A DNA stretch of 64,000 nucleotides, taken from NCBI GenBank assembly GCA_902632305.1, contig CACPCG010000003.1, positions 124,001 to 188,000 on the forward strand, written 5' to 3'. Source of the stretch: an uncultured Gammaproteobacteria bacterium. Lineage in GTDB: Bacteria; Pseudomonadota; Gammaproteobacteria; GCA-002705445; GCA-002716945. Under the pieces are notes generated by a model. That model had not been told where the DNA came from. It saw only the letters and a list, made by a program, of their open reading frames with translations, and did no database searches. Every line of letters starts with the position of its first letter. Within the stretch, counting starts at the first letter, position 1. Positions 1-10,235 of the stretch are shown piece after piece. A program made the position numbers and the translations under genes.

Positions 1-2
1 CT

Positions 3-620
3 AAACATAAAAGAAAATTCAGCAGATTAAATACTCCGGATTTATCCTACCATGGTGTTATATTTACCGAGGCAGCTGGAGAGGCCGCATTTATAGTTGC
101 AGCAAGAACAGTAGCGCTCAGAAATATGGGTGCAGCAATATCTCCTTTTAATAGTTTTTTGATTCTTCAAGGTATTGAAAGCCTTGCAGTTAGAATGGAT
201 AGACATTGTGAGAACGCTGTAAAAGTATCCAATTTTCTATTGAAGCATCCCAACGTCACTTGGGTTAATTATCCAGGAATTCCAAGTAGTCCTGATTACT
301 CTTTGGTAAAAAAACTCATGAATGGTAAAGCATCAAGTGTACTTAGTTTTGGCATTAAAGGTGGACGTTCCAATGGAGGGAAGTTTATTGATAATCTCAA
401 CTTAATAACAAGGTTAGTAAATATTGGTGATGCTAAGTCATTAGCCTGTCATCCAGCATCTACGACGCATAGACAATTGTCTGAAGATGAGCTTAAAAAA
501 GCAGGGGTCCCGGAAGATCTTGTTAGGTTATCGATTGGAATAGAAAATGTAGATGATATTATTGATGATATATCACAAGCATTAGATTCTGTCTTTAAAA
601 AAAATAAGAAAAAGAAATAA
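3..620 (+). CDS. metY: O-acetylhomoserine sulfhydrylase (3' part, cut by window edge)
   Basis: The frame is open from base 3 to the TAA at 618-620; the 5' end lies outside the window. MetY is a PLP enzyme of the Cys/Met-metabolism family that makes homocysteine from O-acetylhomoserine and sulfide. The visible C-terminal part has the family landmarks: SYHG near the beginning, SPFNSFLILQG, RMDRHCENA, SFGIKGG, and the strongly conserved stretch from LVNIGDAKSLACHPAS to THRQL, then RLSIGIE near the end. The PLP lysine would be upstream, off the window. The first in-frame ATG (126) is internal, because homology clearly continues before it. It faces thiC tail to tail with one base between. Confidence 0.93.
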   Translation, partial: KHKRKFSRLNTPDLSYHGVIFTEAAGEAAFIVAARTVALRNMGAAISPFNSFLILQGIESLAVRMDRHCENAVKVSNFLLKHPNVTWVNYPGIPSSPDYSLVKKLMNGKASSVLSFGIKGGRSNGGKFIDNLNLITRLVNIGDAKSLACHPASTTHRQLSEDELKKAGVPEDLVRLSIGIENVDDIIDDISQALDSVFKKNKKKK

Positions 621-621
621 G

Positions 622-2421
<1,800 letters not shown>

Positions 2422-2440
2422 TTATAATATCATGTTTTAA

Positions 2441-2468
2441 TTGACATATATATTAACAATACTAAACT
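2441..2468 (+). promoter_or_regulatory. Candidate sigma70 promoter for the PIMT-rhodanese-tolC-waaA run
   Basis: TTGACA at 2441-2446 and TAAACT at 2463-2468 are separated by 16 bases. The -35 is perfect and the -10 is a 4/6 match. Transcription would begin a few bases before the ATG at 2479, leaving almost no leader. This is inference from the sequence only. Confidence 0.4.
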
Positions 2469-2478
2469 TAGCATTGAA

Positions 2479-3141
2479 ATGAAAGACTCTAATGATACAA
2501 GTATAATTAAAGTCAAAAATTACATTAGAACGTTCAATGTTATTGATGAAAAAGTTCTTGATGCTATATGCTCTACGAACAGAGAAGACTTCGTTCCAAA
2601 ATACTACAAATCCTTTGCCTTCACTGATATCCCTATACCTCTAGATCACGGGCAATCTATGTTACTTCCTAGTGTTGAGGGCTTGCTTTTGCAATCACTC
2701 AAACTTAATGTTAATGATAATGTTCTGGTAGTTGGATCTGGCTCTGGTTTTTTGGCTGCTTGTTTATCAAAACTAGTCAGAAATGTTACTGCCATCGATA
2801 TATTTCAAGATTTTATCACTAAATCAAAAGCAGTATGTCAAACTAATATGATTAATAATATTGAGTTCATTCAAAGAGACATTCAAAAACACTGGGAAAT
2901 GATTCACAGTTATGACTCAGTTGTTCTAACTTTCAGTATGAACGATACCAGCCCGATAACACAAAATCTGCGGATTAATTCGAAAGCTTTTGTTTTCATT
3001 GGAGAGGAAAATTCCCCTATAAAATTTGGTAAAATCATTTCCAAAACTGAAAATAATGGGTACACTAGAGAACATATTATACAAACAAATATAAAACACA
3101 TAATCAAGGGACTGAAAAACAATGATAGAGAAAACACCTGA
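2479..3141 (+). CDS. Protein-L-isoaspartate O-methyltransferase family protein
   Basis: SAM-dependent methyltransferase of the PIMT/Pcm fold, 220 residues. The N-terminal part carries the typical R-x-x-FVP and DIPIPL-x-HGQSM regions, followed by the SAM-binding motif I VVGSGSGFLAACLS near residues 94-107 and the acidic residue ending strand 2 (AIDIF). The family's GDG motif after motif I is not obvious, so substrate repair activity is not certain. In many gammaproteobacteria a PIMT-like gene precedes a rhodanese gene and tolC, exactly as here. Its last 20 bases overlap the rhodanese gene, indicating cotranscription. Confidence 0.85.
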   Translation: MKDSNDTSIIKVKNYIRTFNVIDEKVLDAICSTNREDFVPKYYKSFAFTDIPIPLDHGQSMLLPSVEGLLLQSLKLNVNDNVLVVGSGSGFLAACLSKLVRNVTAIDIFQDFITKSKAVCQTNMINNIEFIQRDIQKHWEMIHSYDSVVLTFSMNDTSPITQNLRINSKAFVFIGEENSPIKFGKIISKTENNGYTREHIIQTNIKHIIKGLKNNDRENT

Positions 3142-3448
3142 GGAAATAAAAGATATATTAGAAAGTGATGAAAAAGTTGTAATTTTAGATGTCCGAGAGG
3201 ATTGGGAGTATGAAATATGTCATCTGGATAACTCTTTACATATACCTATGCTTCAAGTGGAAGATAAAGTTGAGACATTAAACAAAGACGATACCCACAT
3301 TATGGTATGCCACCATGGCATTAGAAGTAGAATGATTGGGAAATACCTCGAGAGTGTTGGCTTTAAGAATATTTTGAATCTGTCGTCAGGGCTTGAAGGA
3401 TGGGCAACAGATGTTGACCATACTATGAAAAAATATGAGAGGAAATAG
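3122..3448 (+). CDS. Rhodanese-like sulfurtransferase (single domain)
   Basis: A 108-residue, single-domain rhodanese of the GlpE/PspE size class. It has the N-terminal LDVRE motif and the active-site loop CHHGIRS with the persulfide cysteine at C63. It probably moves sulfane sulfur between thiols in the cytoplasm; there is no signal peptide. It overlaps the PIMT-like gene by 20 bases and tolC by 14, so the three genes plus waaA look like one operon. A link to the sulfur-oxidising metabolism elsewhere in the window is possible, but this gene also sits beside tolC in species that do not oxidise sulfur. Confidence 0.92.
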   Translation: MIEKTPEEIKDILESDEKVVILDVREDWEYEICHLDNSLHIPMLQVEDKVETLNKDDTHIMVCHHGIRSRMIGKYLESVGFKNILNLSSGLEGWATDVDHTMKKYERK

Positions 3449-4751
3449 AATACCAATCAGCTGTCTTTTTATCCTATTGATGTCAATTCAAGCAGTTAAT
3501 GCTGCCGACTTAGTAGATGTCTACAAAAGGGCAATAGAACAAAATAACGATTATAAACTCATACAAAATAACAAGAAGATATCTGAAACTCAATATGATC
3601 AAACATCGTCAACAATTTTCCCTGAAATAAACTTCTCGGCAGGAAGAAATGACACTACTATCGAAAGGTATGTGGGGCCTGGATCAAATACTAATTATGA
3701 TACTGACTCTTATAATCTTACTTTAAGACAACCCGTTTTTAGATTATCGTTTTTTGATGAATTAGAAAAATCAAAATTTCAATTGGATAAATCGTCCACG
3801 TATGAGCTTTATCATAAAAAAATTGTGGGCATAAAAACTGTAGAACTCTATTTTGAGCTTATTAACAATAAAAATAAGGTCAGAGAGTATGAAGAAAAAT
3901 TCAATCTCGCAAAAAAAAGGCTTAACGCTGCAGAAAAATTGTTTGTTAACGGCTCAATTACTAGAACGGAATACATTAGTTTTCAGAATGAGTTAGAATC
4001 TTCAAAAATATCAAAAGATATCGTCGAGAATGCGCTTGATAGTACGAGAGCTGATATTTATTTATTTACTGGAAAAAGAATAGCAGAGATTCACAATGTT
4101 AATATGGAAATTAAATTAGCTAACAAAATATATAATATCAAAGAAGTAATTAGAACTGCACTTAGATCATTTGAAACTATATTAATGGCTAATCAGGATT
4201 TGAGTATTTCAAGAAGTGATTTAGATTCAAATAAATCACAACATTACCCGACATTGGATATCGTGGCATCATACGATTATATTGATGTGAGCGAAGGCAC
4301 AAGATTTGGTGCTAATAAACGAGAAGCGAGTACGGTAGGAATTTCACTTAATTTTCCAATATATCAAGGAGGATATCAGAGCGCTAGAGTTAGTGAGTCA
4401 AGAATCAAATTTGAGAACGCAAGTATTAAACTGGAGCAAGCAAAGAGGGAATTAGAGATTGAAATTATAGATAGTATAAAAAATCTTGAAATACAGAAAG
4501 GATTAATCCATATCGATAAAATAAAATATCAAAATGCGAACGAAAGCTTTATTGCTGCTAAAAAAGGTTTCATGGGTGGTATATATACAGATATTGAAGT
4601 TCAGGAATCTAAAATTAATCTTATATCCACTAAAAATAAGTATATTAGCACAGTTTTATCATACTTACTTCAAGATCTTAATATAAAGAAATATACCAAC
4701 GATATAGATATTTTGGATATTCAAGAGATAAACTCGATTTTAATCTGGTAA
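3435..4751 (+). CDS. tolC: Outer membrane efflux channel TolC
   Basis: Outer-membrane channel subunit for tripartite efflux pumps and type I secretion. The 438-residue protein begins with a signal peptide (MRGN, hydrophobic run, cleavage likely after VNA at about residue 23). Two OEP repeats follow, with the typical NNDYKLIQ start, the strand segment LTLRQPVF, and in the second half SLNFPIYQGG-x-Q-S-A-R, each repeat followed by long alpha-helical coiled-coil stretches. Length is typical of the family. The ATG at 3435 overlaps the rhodanese end by 14 bases; placing the start there gives a proper signal peptide. Confidence 0.93.
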   Translation: MRGNRIPISCLFILLMSIQAVNAADLVDVYKRAIEQNNDYKLIQNNKKISETQYDQTSSTIFPEINFSAGRNDTTIERYVGPGSNTNYDTDSYNLTLRQPVFRLSFFDELEKSKFQLDKSSTYELYHKKIVGIKTVELYFELINNKNKVREYEEKFNLAKKRLNAAEKLFVNGSITRTEYISFQNELESSKISKDIVENALDSTRADIYLFTGKRIAEIHNVNMEIKLANKIYNIKEVIRTALRSFETILMANQDLSISRSDLDSNKSQHYPTLDIVASYDYIDVSEGTRFGANKREASTVGISLNFPIYQGGYQSARVSESRIKFENASIKLEQAKRELEIEIIDSIKNLEIQKGLIHIDKIKYQNANESFIAAKKGFMGGIYTDIEVQESKINLISTKNKYISTVLSYLLQDLNIKKYTNDIDILDIQEINSILIW

Positions 4752-4763
4752 TAGCGAAAATTA

Positions 4764-5987
4764 ATGATTAAGTATAATCTAGTTTTATACATTCTCTCCC
4801 CATTTATAATTTCGAAAATTCTTTTCAGTACATTTATTAGAAAAGCGGGTCTCAATTATTTTTTTCATCGAATAGGCTTAACTATATTCAAGACGAAGAA
4901 AACATCAATTTGGCTTCATGCCTCTTCAATTGGTGAGACTAAAATAGCGCTTAAGGTTTATGAATCTCTTATGAAAGAAAATCAAGATTATGAATTCCTT
5001 ATTACAACCACAACACCTTCGGCTAGCAAAGTAGTAGATCGATCATTAGAGCGCCTTAATCATTGTTATTTACCTTTTGACTTTTTTTTTACCATGAAAA
5101 GATTTATCAAATCTATTAATCCGAAGATATGCATCATTATGGAGACTGAAATTTGGCCAAATTTGTTGAGAAGATGTAAGGAGAATGATATTCCAACGCT
5201 GATTCTTAACGCGAGATTGTCAAAAAAAACCTTATCATCTAACGATTTTATAAAAAATATCTATAAAAAATCACTAGATGATTTAACGCATATCTATTGT
5301 AAATCAGAACGTGAGAAAGATAATTTTATAAGTTTAGGGGCACGTGAGAATAAAACAACAGTCATTGGTAATTTAAAACTGAGTGAACCGATTAAACAAC
5401 ATACAGAGGAAAACATTATTAATCGCAAATATGTGCTTGCAGCATCAACACATAGTGATGAGGAAAGACAGATCATAAGTGAGTGGCTGAAGGTCAATGA
5501 CAAGAGAATTCTTCTTGTTGTAGTTCCTCGACACCCAGAGAGACTAGGAGACATTTTATCTAATTTACCACTAAGCATGATTAATATTGCGATAAGGAGT
5601 AAGGGGGATAAAATTAGAAATAGCACACAAGTTTATATAGCAGATACACATGGAGAATTAAATCATCTTATGGCACATTGTGAATTTGTTATCATGGGTG
5701 GATCGCTAGTCGATCATGGTGGGCAAAATTTTCTTGAGGCAGCATCTTATGGAAAGTCAATAATTGTAGGTCCGTTTATGTATAATTTCATCGATGAAAC
5801 AGAGGAATTTTTGAAAAACAACAGTATGATAATGGTAAAAAATTCAAAATCATTAAAGCATGTATTTGAACGCTTACTAAAATCTAAACAAAGAAGAGAA
5901 CTATTTGGGAATAATGCTAAAAAATTACTTCAATCCAAGATTAATATCGTATGTAAGTATAGAGATGTTGTTAAAAATTATCTATGA
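4764..5987 (+). CDS. waaA: 3-deoxy-D-manno-octulosonic acid transferase WaaA
   Basis: Adds Kdo from CMP-Kdo to lipid A precursor on the cytoplasmic face of the inner membrane (GT30 family). The 407-residue protein has one N-terminal hydrophobic segment (residues 1-22) and then WLHASSIGE, matching the WxHAxSxGE motif with the catalytic glutamate. ETEIWPN is also conserved, and the C-terminal domain has GGSLVDHGGQNFLEAA, the CMP-Kdo-binding signature. It is 12 bases after tolC. Its last 17 bases overlap the convergent Kdo kinase gene, so the two LPS genes are physically interlocked. Confidence 0.95.
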   Translation: MIKYNLVLYILSPFIISKILFSTFIRKAGLNYFFHRIGLTIFKTKKTSIWLHASSIGETKIALKVYESLMKENQDYEFLITTTTPSASKVVDRSLERLNHCYLPFDFFFTMKRFIKSINPKICIIMETEIWPNLLRRCKENDIPTLILNARLSKKTLSSNDFIKNIYKKSLDDLTHIYCKSEREKDNFISLGARENKTTVIGNLKLSEPIKQHTEENIINRKYVLAASTHSDEERQIISEWLKVNDKRILLVVVPRHPERLGDILSNLPLSMINIAIRSKGDKIRNSTQVYIADTHGELNHLMAHCEFVIMGGSLVDHGGQNFLEAASYGKSIIVGPFMYNFIDETEEFLKNNSMIMVKNSKSLKHVFERLLKSKQRRELFGNNAKKLLQSKINIVCKYRDVVKNYL

Positions 5988-6717
5988 CTGAATTATAGCC
6001 TTCTTGAAAAAAATCGAAATTAAAATCACTGAATAAATTTAACTTCTTAAGGGATCTCATTAATCTATTCGTATTTAATATTTTATCCTTGTTTGTAATT
6101 ATTTTAATATCTGATTTATCAAAGTCAATTATATGAATATCATCTGATGTAATTATTTTCTGTACATTATCATATTTATTTATAAGTATGTTATGTAGAT
6201 TTAAATCTCCATGATAAACACCAGCAAGATGCATTTTTGCAACTTGCTTACCCAATGCAGTATATCTGTCGCAAATTAACGAAACTGATACACTCTGCGA
6301 ATCAATTTGAAGTAATTTTAATTCCTCCGCAAGTGTCCTGGTATTTTTGATATTTTCAACGACTAAATTTGCTTGGTAAAATATACCTGAAGAAAAATAT
6401 GCCCAACCCAACACCGGCTTACAAGTATTAAAGTTCTTTTTTGTTAAATGGTTTAAAATACTGAACTCTCTATATGATCGAGTACTAGTAATTTCAGTAC
6501 AACGTAAGTATTTATCTTTAAGAAACGACATAGTTCCTTTTCTGAAATAATGTTTTTTAATCCAATTATCATTATTAATAAATTCAACATTATTTATTTC
6601 TTTGGTGACAAAACGTCCCTCTAAGAATAATTGCTCAATATTCTTTTCATTACTATTATCATAGAATATGATGTTATTATTGATTTTTTTTATTACTATA
6701 TCTGATTTATGCGTCAT
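5971..6717 (-). CDS. kdkA: 3-deoxy-D-manno-octulosonic acid kinase (KdkA/WaaP family)
   Basis: LPS kinase of 248 residues with a protein-kinase-like fold. The catalytic loop HGDLNLHNIL and metal-binding IIDFDK are clear. The DFDK form and the size favour KdkA, which phosphorylates Kdo at O-4, over heptose kinases WaaP/RfaP. This agrees with waaA next to it: organisms with KdkA usually carry a single phosphorylated Kdo. The ATG at 6717 is the only usable start before Met63. It overlaps the divergent heptosyltransferase start by 9 bases (ATGCGTCAT serves both strands). Confidence 0.85.
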   Translation of the reverse strand: MTHKSDIVIKKINNNIIFYDNSNEKNIEQLFLEGRFVTKEINNVEFINNDNWIKKHYFRKGTMSFLKDKYLRCTEITSTRSYREFSILNHLTKKNFNTCKPVLGWAYFSSGIFYQANLVVENIKNTRTLAEELKLLQIDSQSVSVSLICDRYTALGKQVAKMHLAGVYHGDLNLHNILINKYDNVQKIITSDDIHIIDFDKSDIKIITNKDKILNTNRLMRSLKKLNLFSDFNFDFFQEGYNSVIDNF

Positions 6718-7737
6718 AATAACTTAATAAAATCCATTTGCCTTCTCAGACTCTCTTCACTGGGTGACATTACACATATGCTTCCGATTGTTAATACATT
6801 AAGGTCACGTAGTCCTATGTTAGATATTACATGGATTATTAATAAAACAGAATACGAGTTAGTGAAAAATATGCCAAATATTGATTTTATAGTGGTGGAT
6901 AAGAGCAAAATGCTCAAAAGTATAATTAGACTGCTGAAATTAAGAAGTCAGCACAAATTTGATGTCCTATTGCACATGCAGATATCACTGAGGGCGAATA
7001 TTCTAAGTTTACTTATAAATTGCAGTAGAAAAATAGGATTCAACAAAAACTTCTCAAAAGATTTTCACTCATTACTAAATCATGAAACAATACAATGCTC
7101 GAATAAAATACACGTTCTTGAATCATTTTTCTGTTTTCTAGATCAGTTAGGGATTAAAGAAAAATTACTAGATTGGACCATACCCTTAGATACGGACCAA
7201 GAATTTACGTATCTCTATGAATCACAGTATATAATAATAAATCCTTTCACAAGTAACAGGAGATTAAATTACCGAGAATGGGACTTAAAAAACTATAAGT
7301 TTATCTCTAAATATGTGTTTTCTAATTATAACCTCAAAACAGTGATTGTCGGTGGTAAGTCAAACTATGAAGTAGAAAAATCCAAAATATTTGATGAATC
7401 ATATATTATTAATTTGGTTGGAAAGACTAATCTTCATCAACTATGCAATATTATTAAGAAATGTAAATTTTATATCGGACCAGACTCAGGTACCCTACAT
7501 ATTGCATCAATGATGGGAAAGCACGTTGTAGGATTATATGTAACATCTAACCCTGATAGAACTGGTCCATTCAATAATATGGATCATATTATAAATAAAT
7601 ATCCTCTTGCGCTTATGAAATACAAGAATAAGGAGATATCAAATGCAAAATGGGGTGAGAGAATAAGAGAAAAAGATGCAATGTCACTAATTACAATTGA
7701 TGAGGTTGGTGAGATGATTGACAGAATAATGAATTAA
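6709..7737 (+). CDS. LPS heptosyltransferase family glycosyltransferase (GT9)
   Basis: GT9 enzyme, 342 residues, transferring heptose from an ADP-heptose donor to the LPS core. The N-terminal LLRLSSLGDI is the family start motif, including the catalytic aspartate (usually MxILxxRxSxxGD). The C-terminal donor-binding region is GPDSGTLHIASMMGKHVVGL. Whether it is heptosyltransferase I (WaaC), II (WaaF) or another GT9 member cannot be decided from this sequence. No alternative start codon exists between 6709 and the conserved motif, so the 9-base overlap with kdkA appears real. Nearby ADP-heptose synthesis genes support the role. Confidence 0.87.
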   Translation: MRHNNLIKSICLLRLSSLGDITHMLPIVNTLRSRSPMLDITWIINKTEYELVKNMPNIDFIVVDKSKMLKSIIRLLKLRSQHKFDVLLHMQISLRANILSLLINCSRKIGFNKNFSKDFHSLLNHETIQCSNKIHVLESFFCFLDQLGIKEKLLDWTIPLDTDQEFTYLYESQYIIINPFTSNRRLNYREWDLKNYKFISKYVFSNYNLKTVIVGGKSNYEVEKSKIFDESYIINLVGKTNLHQLCNIIKKCKFYIGPDSGTLHIASMMGKHVVGLYVTSNPDRTGPFNNMDHIINKYPLALMKYKNKEISNAKWGERIREKDAMSLITIDEVGEMIDRIMN

Positions 7738-8219
7738 ATATCATCAAGTTTTTGAATTATTTTAGATGTTGATTTTCCTTCCAGCAAGCTAACAAGTGCA
7801 ACTTTCTTACCATTTTTTTCCAAACAATCTCTCCCAGCAATCCTTTTATTTTCATAATCAGCTCCCTTTACTAATACGTCAGGCAGTATCGTGCAGATTA
7901 ATCTTTCAGGAGTAGTATCATTAAATATGATGATATGATCTACCATAGTAAGACTACTTAAAACAAATGCTCTCTCTATTTCATTATTTATTGGTCGATT
8001 GTTTCCTTTATTTTTTACAACTGATTCGTCACTATTCATAGCAACAATTAAAACATCACCCATTTGTTTTGCTTCACTAAGAATGTGAACATGTCCTGAA
8101 TGTATTATATCAAAACATCCGTTCGTCATTATTATTTTTTTCTCTGTGGTTGTATATCCGGCACATAATTTCTTCAGAACTTGTGGGTTATCAACTAGTT
8201 TATGATTTTTTAACTGCAT
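7734..8219 (-). CDS. rfaE2: D-glycero-beta-D-manno-heptose 1-phosphate adenylyltransferase (RfaE domain II)
   Basis: Cytidylyltransferase-fold enzyme making ADP-heptose from heptose 1-phosphate and ATP. It has the nucleotide-binding motif TNGCFDIIHSGHV, with HSGH matching HxGH. In E. coli this domain is the C-terminal half of HldE; here it is a separate 161-residue protein. A GTG at 8243 would lengthen it by eight residues, but the ATG at 8219 fits the domain boundary better and has a weak GAG ribosome site. Its start overlaps the end of rfaE1 by 20 bases, so the pair is translationally linked. Confidence 0.92.
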   Translation of the reverse strand: MQLKNHKLVDNPQVLKKLCAGYTTTEKKIIMTNGCFDIIHSGHVHILSEAKQMGDVLIVAMNSDESVVKNKGNNRPINNEIERAFVLSSLTMVDHIIIFNDTTPERLICTILPDVLVKGADYENKRIAGRDCLEKNGKKVALVSLLEGKSTSKIIQKLDDI

Positions 8220-9129
8220 CAAATAACTCTTTTTGGGATACACTTGTTGAACCTAATTTTTGAATGGATAAACTTGCTGCAATGTTTGAAAGCATTACAG
8301 CCTTCTCTATATCCTCACCACCGATTATTATTGAGGATAAAATAGATATCACTGTATCACCTGCACCAGTAACGTCAAATACATCATGTTTTACAGTATC
8401 ATATGATTTATTTCCACCTTCGAAGAAAAGCGTCATACCGTTCTTACCCTTGGTGACTAGTAGATAGTTAATTTTTAATTCATCCCTCAATTTTTCCCCT
8501 TTATTGAGAAATTCTTTATTATTGTTTGATTTTCCCATCACAATTTCGAATTCAGGTAAGTTTGGTTTTACGAGAGTAGCTCCTGAATAATATGAAAAGT
8601 CAGTACCTTTTGGGTCAATAAATATTTTTATATTCTTCTTTTTTGCTTCTTGAATTACATTTTTTATAATTGGTTTTACAGCCCCTTTGTCATAATCTGA
8701 GACTATAATTCCTTCGCAATTATCTAAATATTTGCTCACACTATTATAGGAATCAGCCATTTTTTGCGAATAATGTCGATCTTCGTGATCTATTCTGACA
8801 AGCTGTTGGTTGCCATCGATAACTCTTAATTTAAGGGTCGTTCTTATATTTGAGTCTTCTATGAGATGATAATCAATATTTATTTTTTTTAGTAAATCTT
8901 TTAGTGATTTACTTGCCTCATCTCTTCCAACTAAGCCAATTAGAGTAGCATCCATTCCAAAGTCATTTAGATTTTGAGCAACATTTGCTGCGCCACCTGG
9001 TTTATCAAAAGATTCAGTAACATCAAGAATAGGCACAGGAGCCTCTGGGGATATCCTTTCAACCCTACCCATCCAATATCGATCAAGCATAATATCACCG
9101 AGGACAAGGATTTTTTTTTCACTAATCAT
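8200..9129 (-). CDS. rfaE1: D-glycero-beta-D-manno-heptose-7-phosphate kinase (RfaE domain I)
   Basis: PfkB/ribokinase-family sugar kinase, 309 residues, corresponding to the N-terminal half of HldE. Features include the N-terminal LGDIMLDRYW, the sugar-binding KPGGAANVAQN, and the catalytic DVTGAGDT-x-I near residue 255, where the second aspartate is the base. It phosphorylates heptose 7-phosphate at O-1. ATG start at 9129. It lies 9 bases after ilvE and overlaps rfaE2, giving an ilvE-rfaE1-rfaE2 minus-strand run. The two-gene arrangement exists in other proteobacteria, so it is not evidence of damage. Confidence 0.93.
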   Translation of the reverse strand: MISEKKILVLGDIMLDRYWMGRVERISPEAPVPILDVTESFDKPGGAANVAQNLNDFGMDATLIGLVGRDEASKSLKDLLKKINIDYHLIEDSNIRTTLKLRVIDGNQQLVRIDHEDRHYSQKMADSYNSVSKYLDNCEGIIVSDYDKGAVKPIIKNVIQEAKKKNIKIFIDPKGTDFSYYSGATLVKPNLPEFEIVMGKSNNNKEFLNKGEKLRDELKINYLLVTKGKNGMTLFFEGGNKSYDTVKHDVFDVTGAGDTVISILSSIIIGGEDIEKAVMLSNIAASLSIQKLGSTSVSQKELFDAVKKS

Positions 9130-9138
9130 TTTATCTTC

Positions 9139-10059
9139 TTAGACTACGCTAAGCCATTTTTCATATTTACTAATTTTACCATGTATTAAATCAAAATAAT
9201 TTTTTTGAAGCATTTTTGTAACTTCCCCTGGTTTGCCATTAGTAATTAATCTATCATCAACTTGAATTATTGGTGTTACTTCCGCAGCAGTTCCTGTGAA
9301 GAATGCCTCGTCGCATTCAAAAATCTCATTTACAGAAATTTTTCTTTCCTCACATTCTATTCCTTGATCTTTTGCTAACTCTATTATAGTTTTTCTAGTT
9401 ATTCCATCAAGTACAGTGATTAAATCAGGTGTAATAAGCTTATTATCTTTTACTAAGAATATATTTTCTCCAGAACCCTCATTTATAGTATCGTCTGCGC
9501 CTAATATAAGTGCTTCATCATATCCTGACTTTAATGCATCGGTTAAAGCAAGCATTGAATTAAGATAATTGCCGGTTGCTTTGGCTTTATAAAGCATTGC
9601 TTCCGGGTCTCTCTTAGGAAATGCTGAGATTTTTACTTTTATTCCATCAGTAATCTTTTCGGCTCCGAGATATGGACCCCAGTCCCATGACGCGACAGCG
9701 ACATGCACTTTCAAGTTATCAGCACGTAAGCCCATGCCCTCATTACCATAAAAACATAACGGCCTTATGTATGCATTTTTTAATTTATTTTTTCTCACAG
9801 ATTCTTTTTGAGCGTCTAATAATTCATCAAATGAGAATGGGATTGTCATATTTATAAGTTTTGCTGAATTGAATAATCTTTCAGTGTGGTCTTCTAATCT
9901 AAAAATACTCGGACCAGATTCTGTCTGATAAGCTCTTACTCCTTCAAAAACACCTGTCCCATAGTGAAGGGTATGCGTTAGCACATGTATCTTGGCTTCT
10001 TTCCAGTCACAGAAAGAGCCATCAAGCCAAATTTGTCCCTCAAGGTCGGAAATAATCAT
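9139..10059 (-). CDS. ilvE: Branched-chain amino acid aminotransferase IlvE
   Basis: Fold-type IV PLP aminotransferase for the last step of valine, leucine and isoleucine synthesis. At 306 residues it matches the family. Landmarks are the THTLHYG-x-GVFEGVRAY region, RPLCFYG, KAKATGNYLNS with the PLP lysine, and GSGENIF. In pseudomonads ilvE also sits beside LPS core genes, as it does here. The ATG at 10059 is followed upstream by a 176-base intergenic region shared with the iron transporter. Confidence 0.96.
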   Translation of the reverse strand: MIISDLEGQIWLDGSFCDWKEAKIHVLTHTLHYGTGVFEGVRAYQTESGPSIFRLEDHTERLFNSAKLINMTIPFSFDELLDAQKESVRKNKLKNAYIRPLCFYGNEGMGLRADNLKVHVAVASWDWGPYLGAEKITDGIKVKISAFPKRDPEAMLYKAKATGNYLNSMLALTDALKSGYDEALILGADDTINEGSGENIFLVKDNKLITPDLITVLDGITRKTIIELAKDQGIECEERKISVNEIFECDEAFFTGTAAEVTPIIQVDDRLITNGKPGEVTKMLQKNYFDLIHGKISKYEKWLSVV

Positions 10060-10146
10060 TTTACAAATTTATTAAATGAAAACTATAGCATGACTAGAAT
10101 TGTGAGAATACTTCTATTTTTGATAAAAATTTAGAGAAGTTGACTA

Positions 10147-10175
10147 TTTATAATTATTTTTTTTATGTGTATAAT
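10147..10175 (+). promoter_or_regulatory. Candidate sigma70 promoter of the iron transporter operon
   Basis: A perfect -10 box TATAAT at 10170-10175 is preceded, after 17 bases, by TTTATA (4/6 match to -35) at 10147-10152. The -10 overlaps the Fur-box-like palindrome, a classical repressor geometry. A TTGACT at 10140 lies 24 bases from the -10, too far to be its partner. Confidence 0.5.
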
Positions 10176-10191
10176 GAGAATCATTCTCATT
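10173..10191 (+). promoter_or_regulatory. Fur box (9-1-9 palindrome) upstream of fbpA
   Basis: AATGAGAAT-C-ATTCTCATT is a perfect 9-1-9 inverted repeat, closely matching the Fur consensus core (AATGAtAATcATTaTCATT type). It lies 45 bases before the fbpA start and covers the -10 box. This predicts repression by Fe(II)-Fur and derepression under iron starvation, which fits the transporter's substrate. The fur gene itself is not in this window. Confidence 0.88.
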
Positions 10192-10235
10192 TTAATGATT
10201 AAAAAACCCTATGATATAATTAAGATTATTACGAT

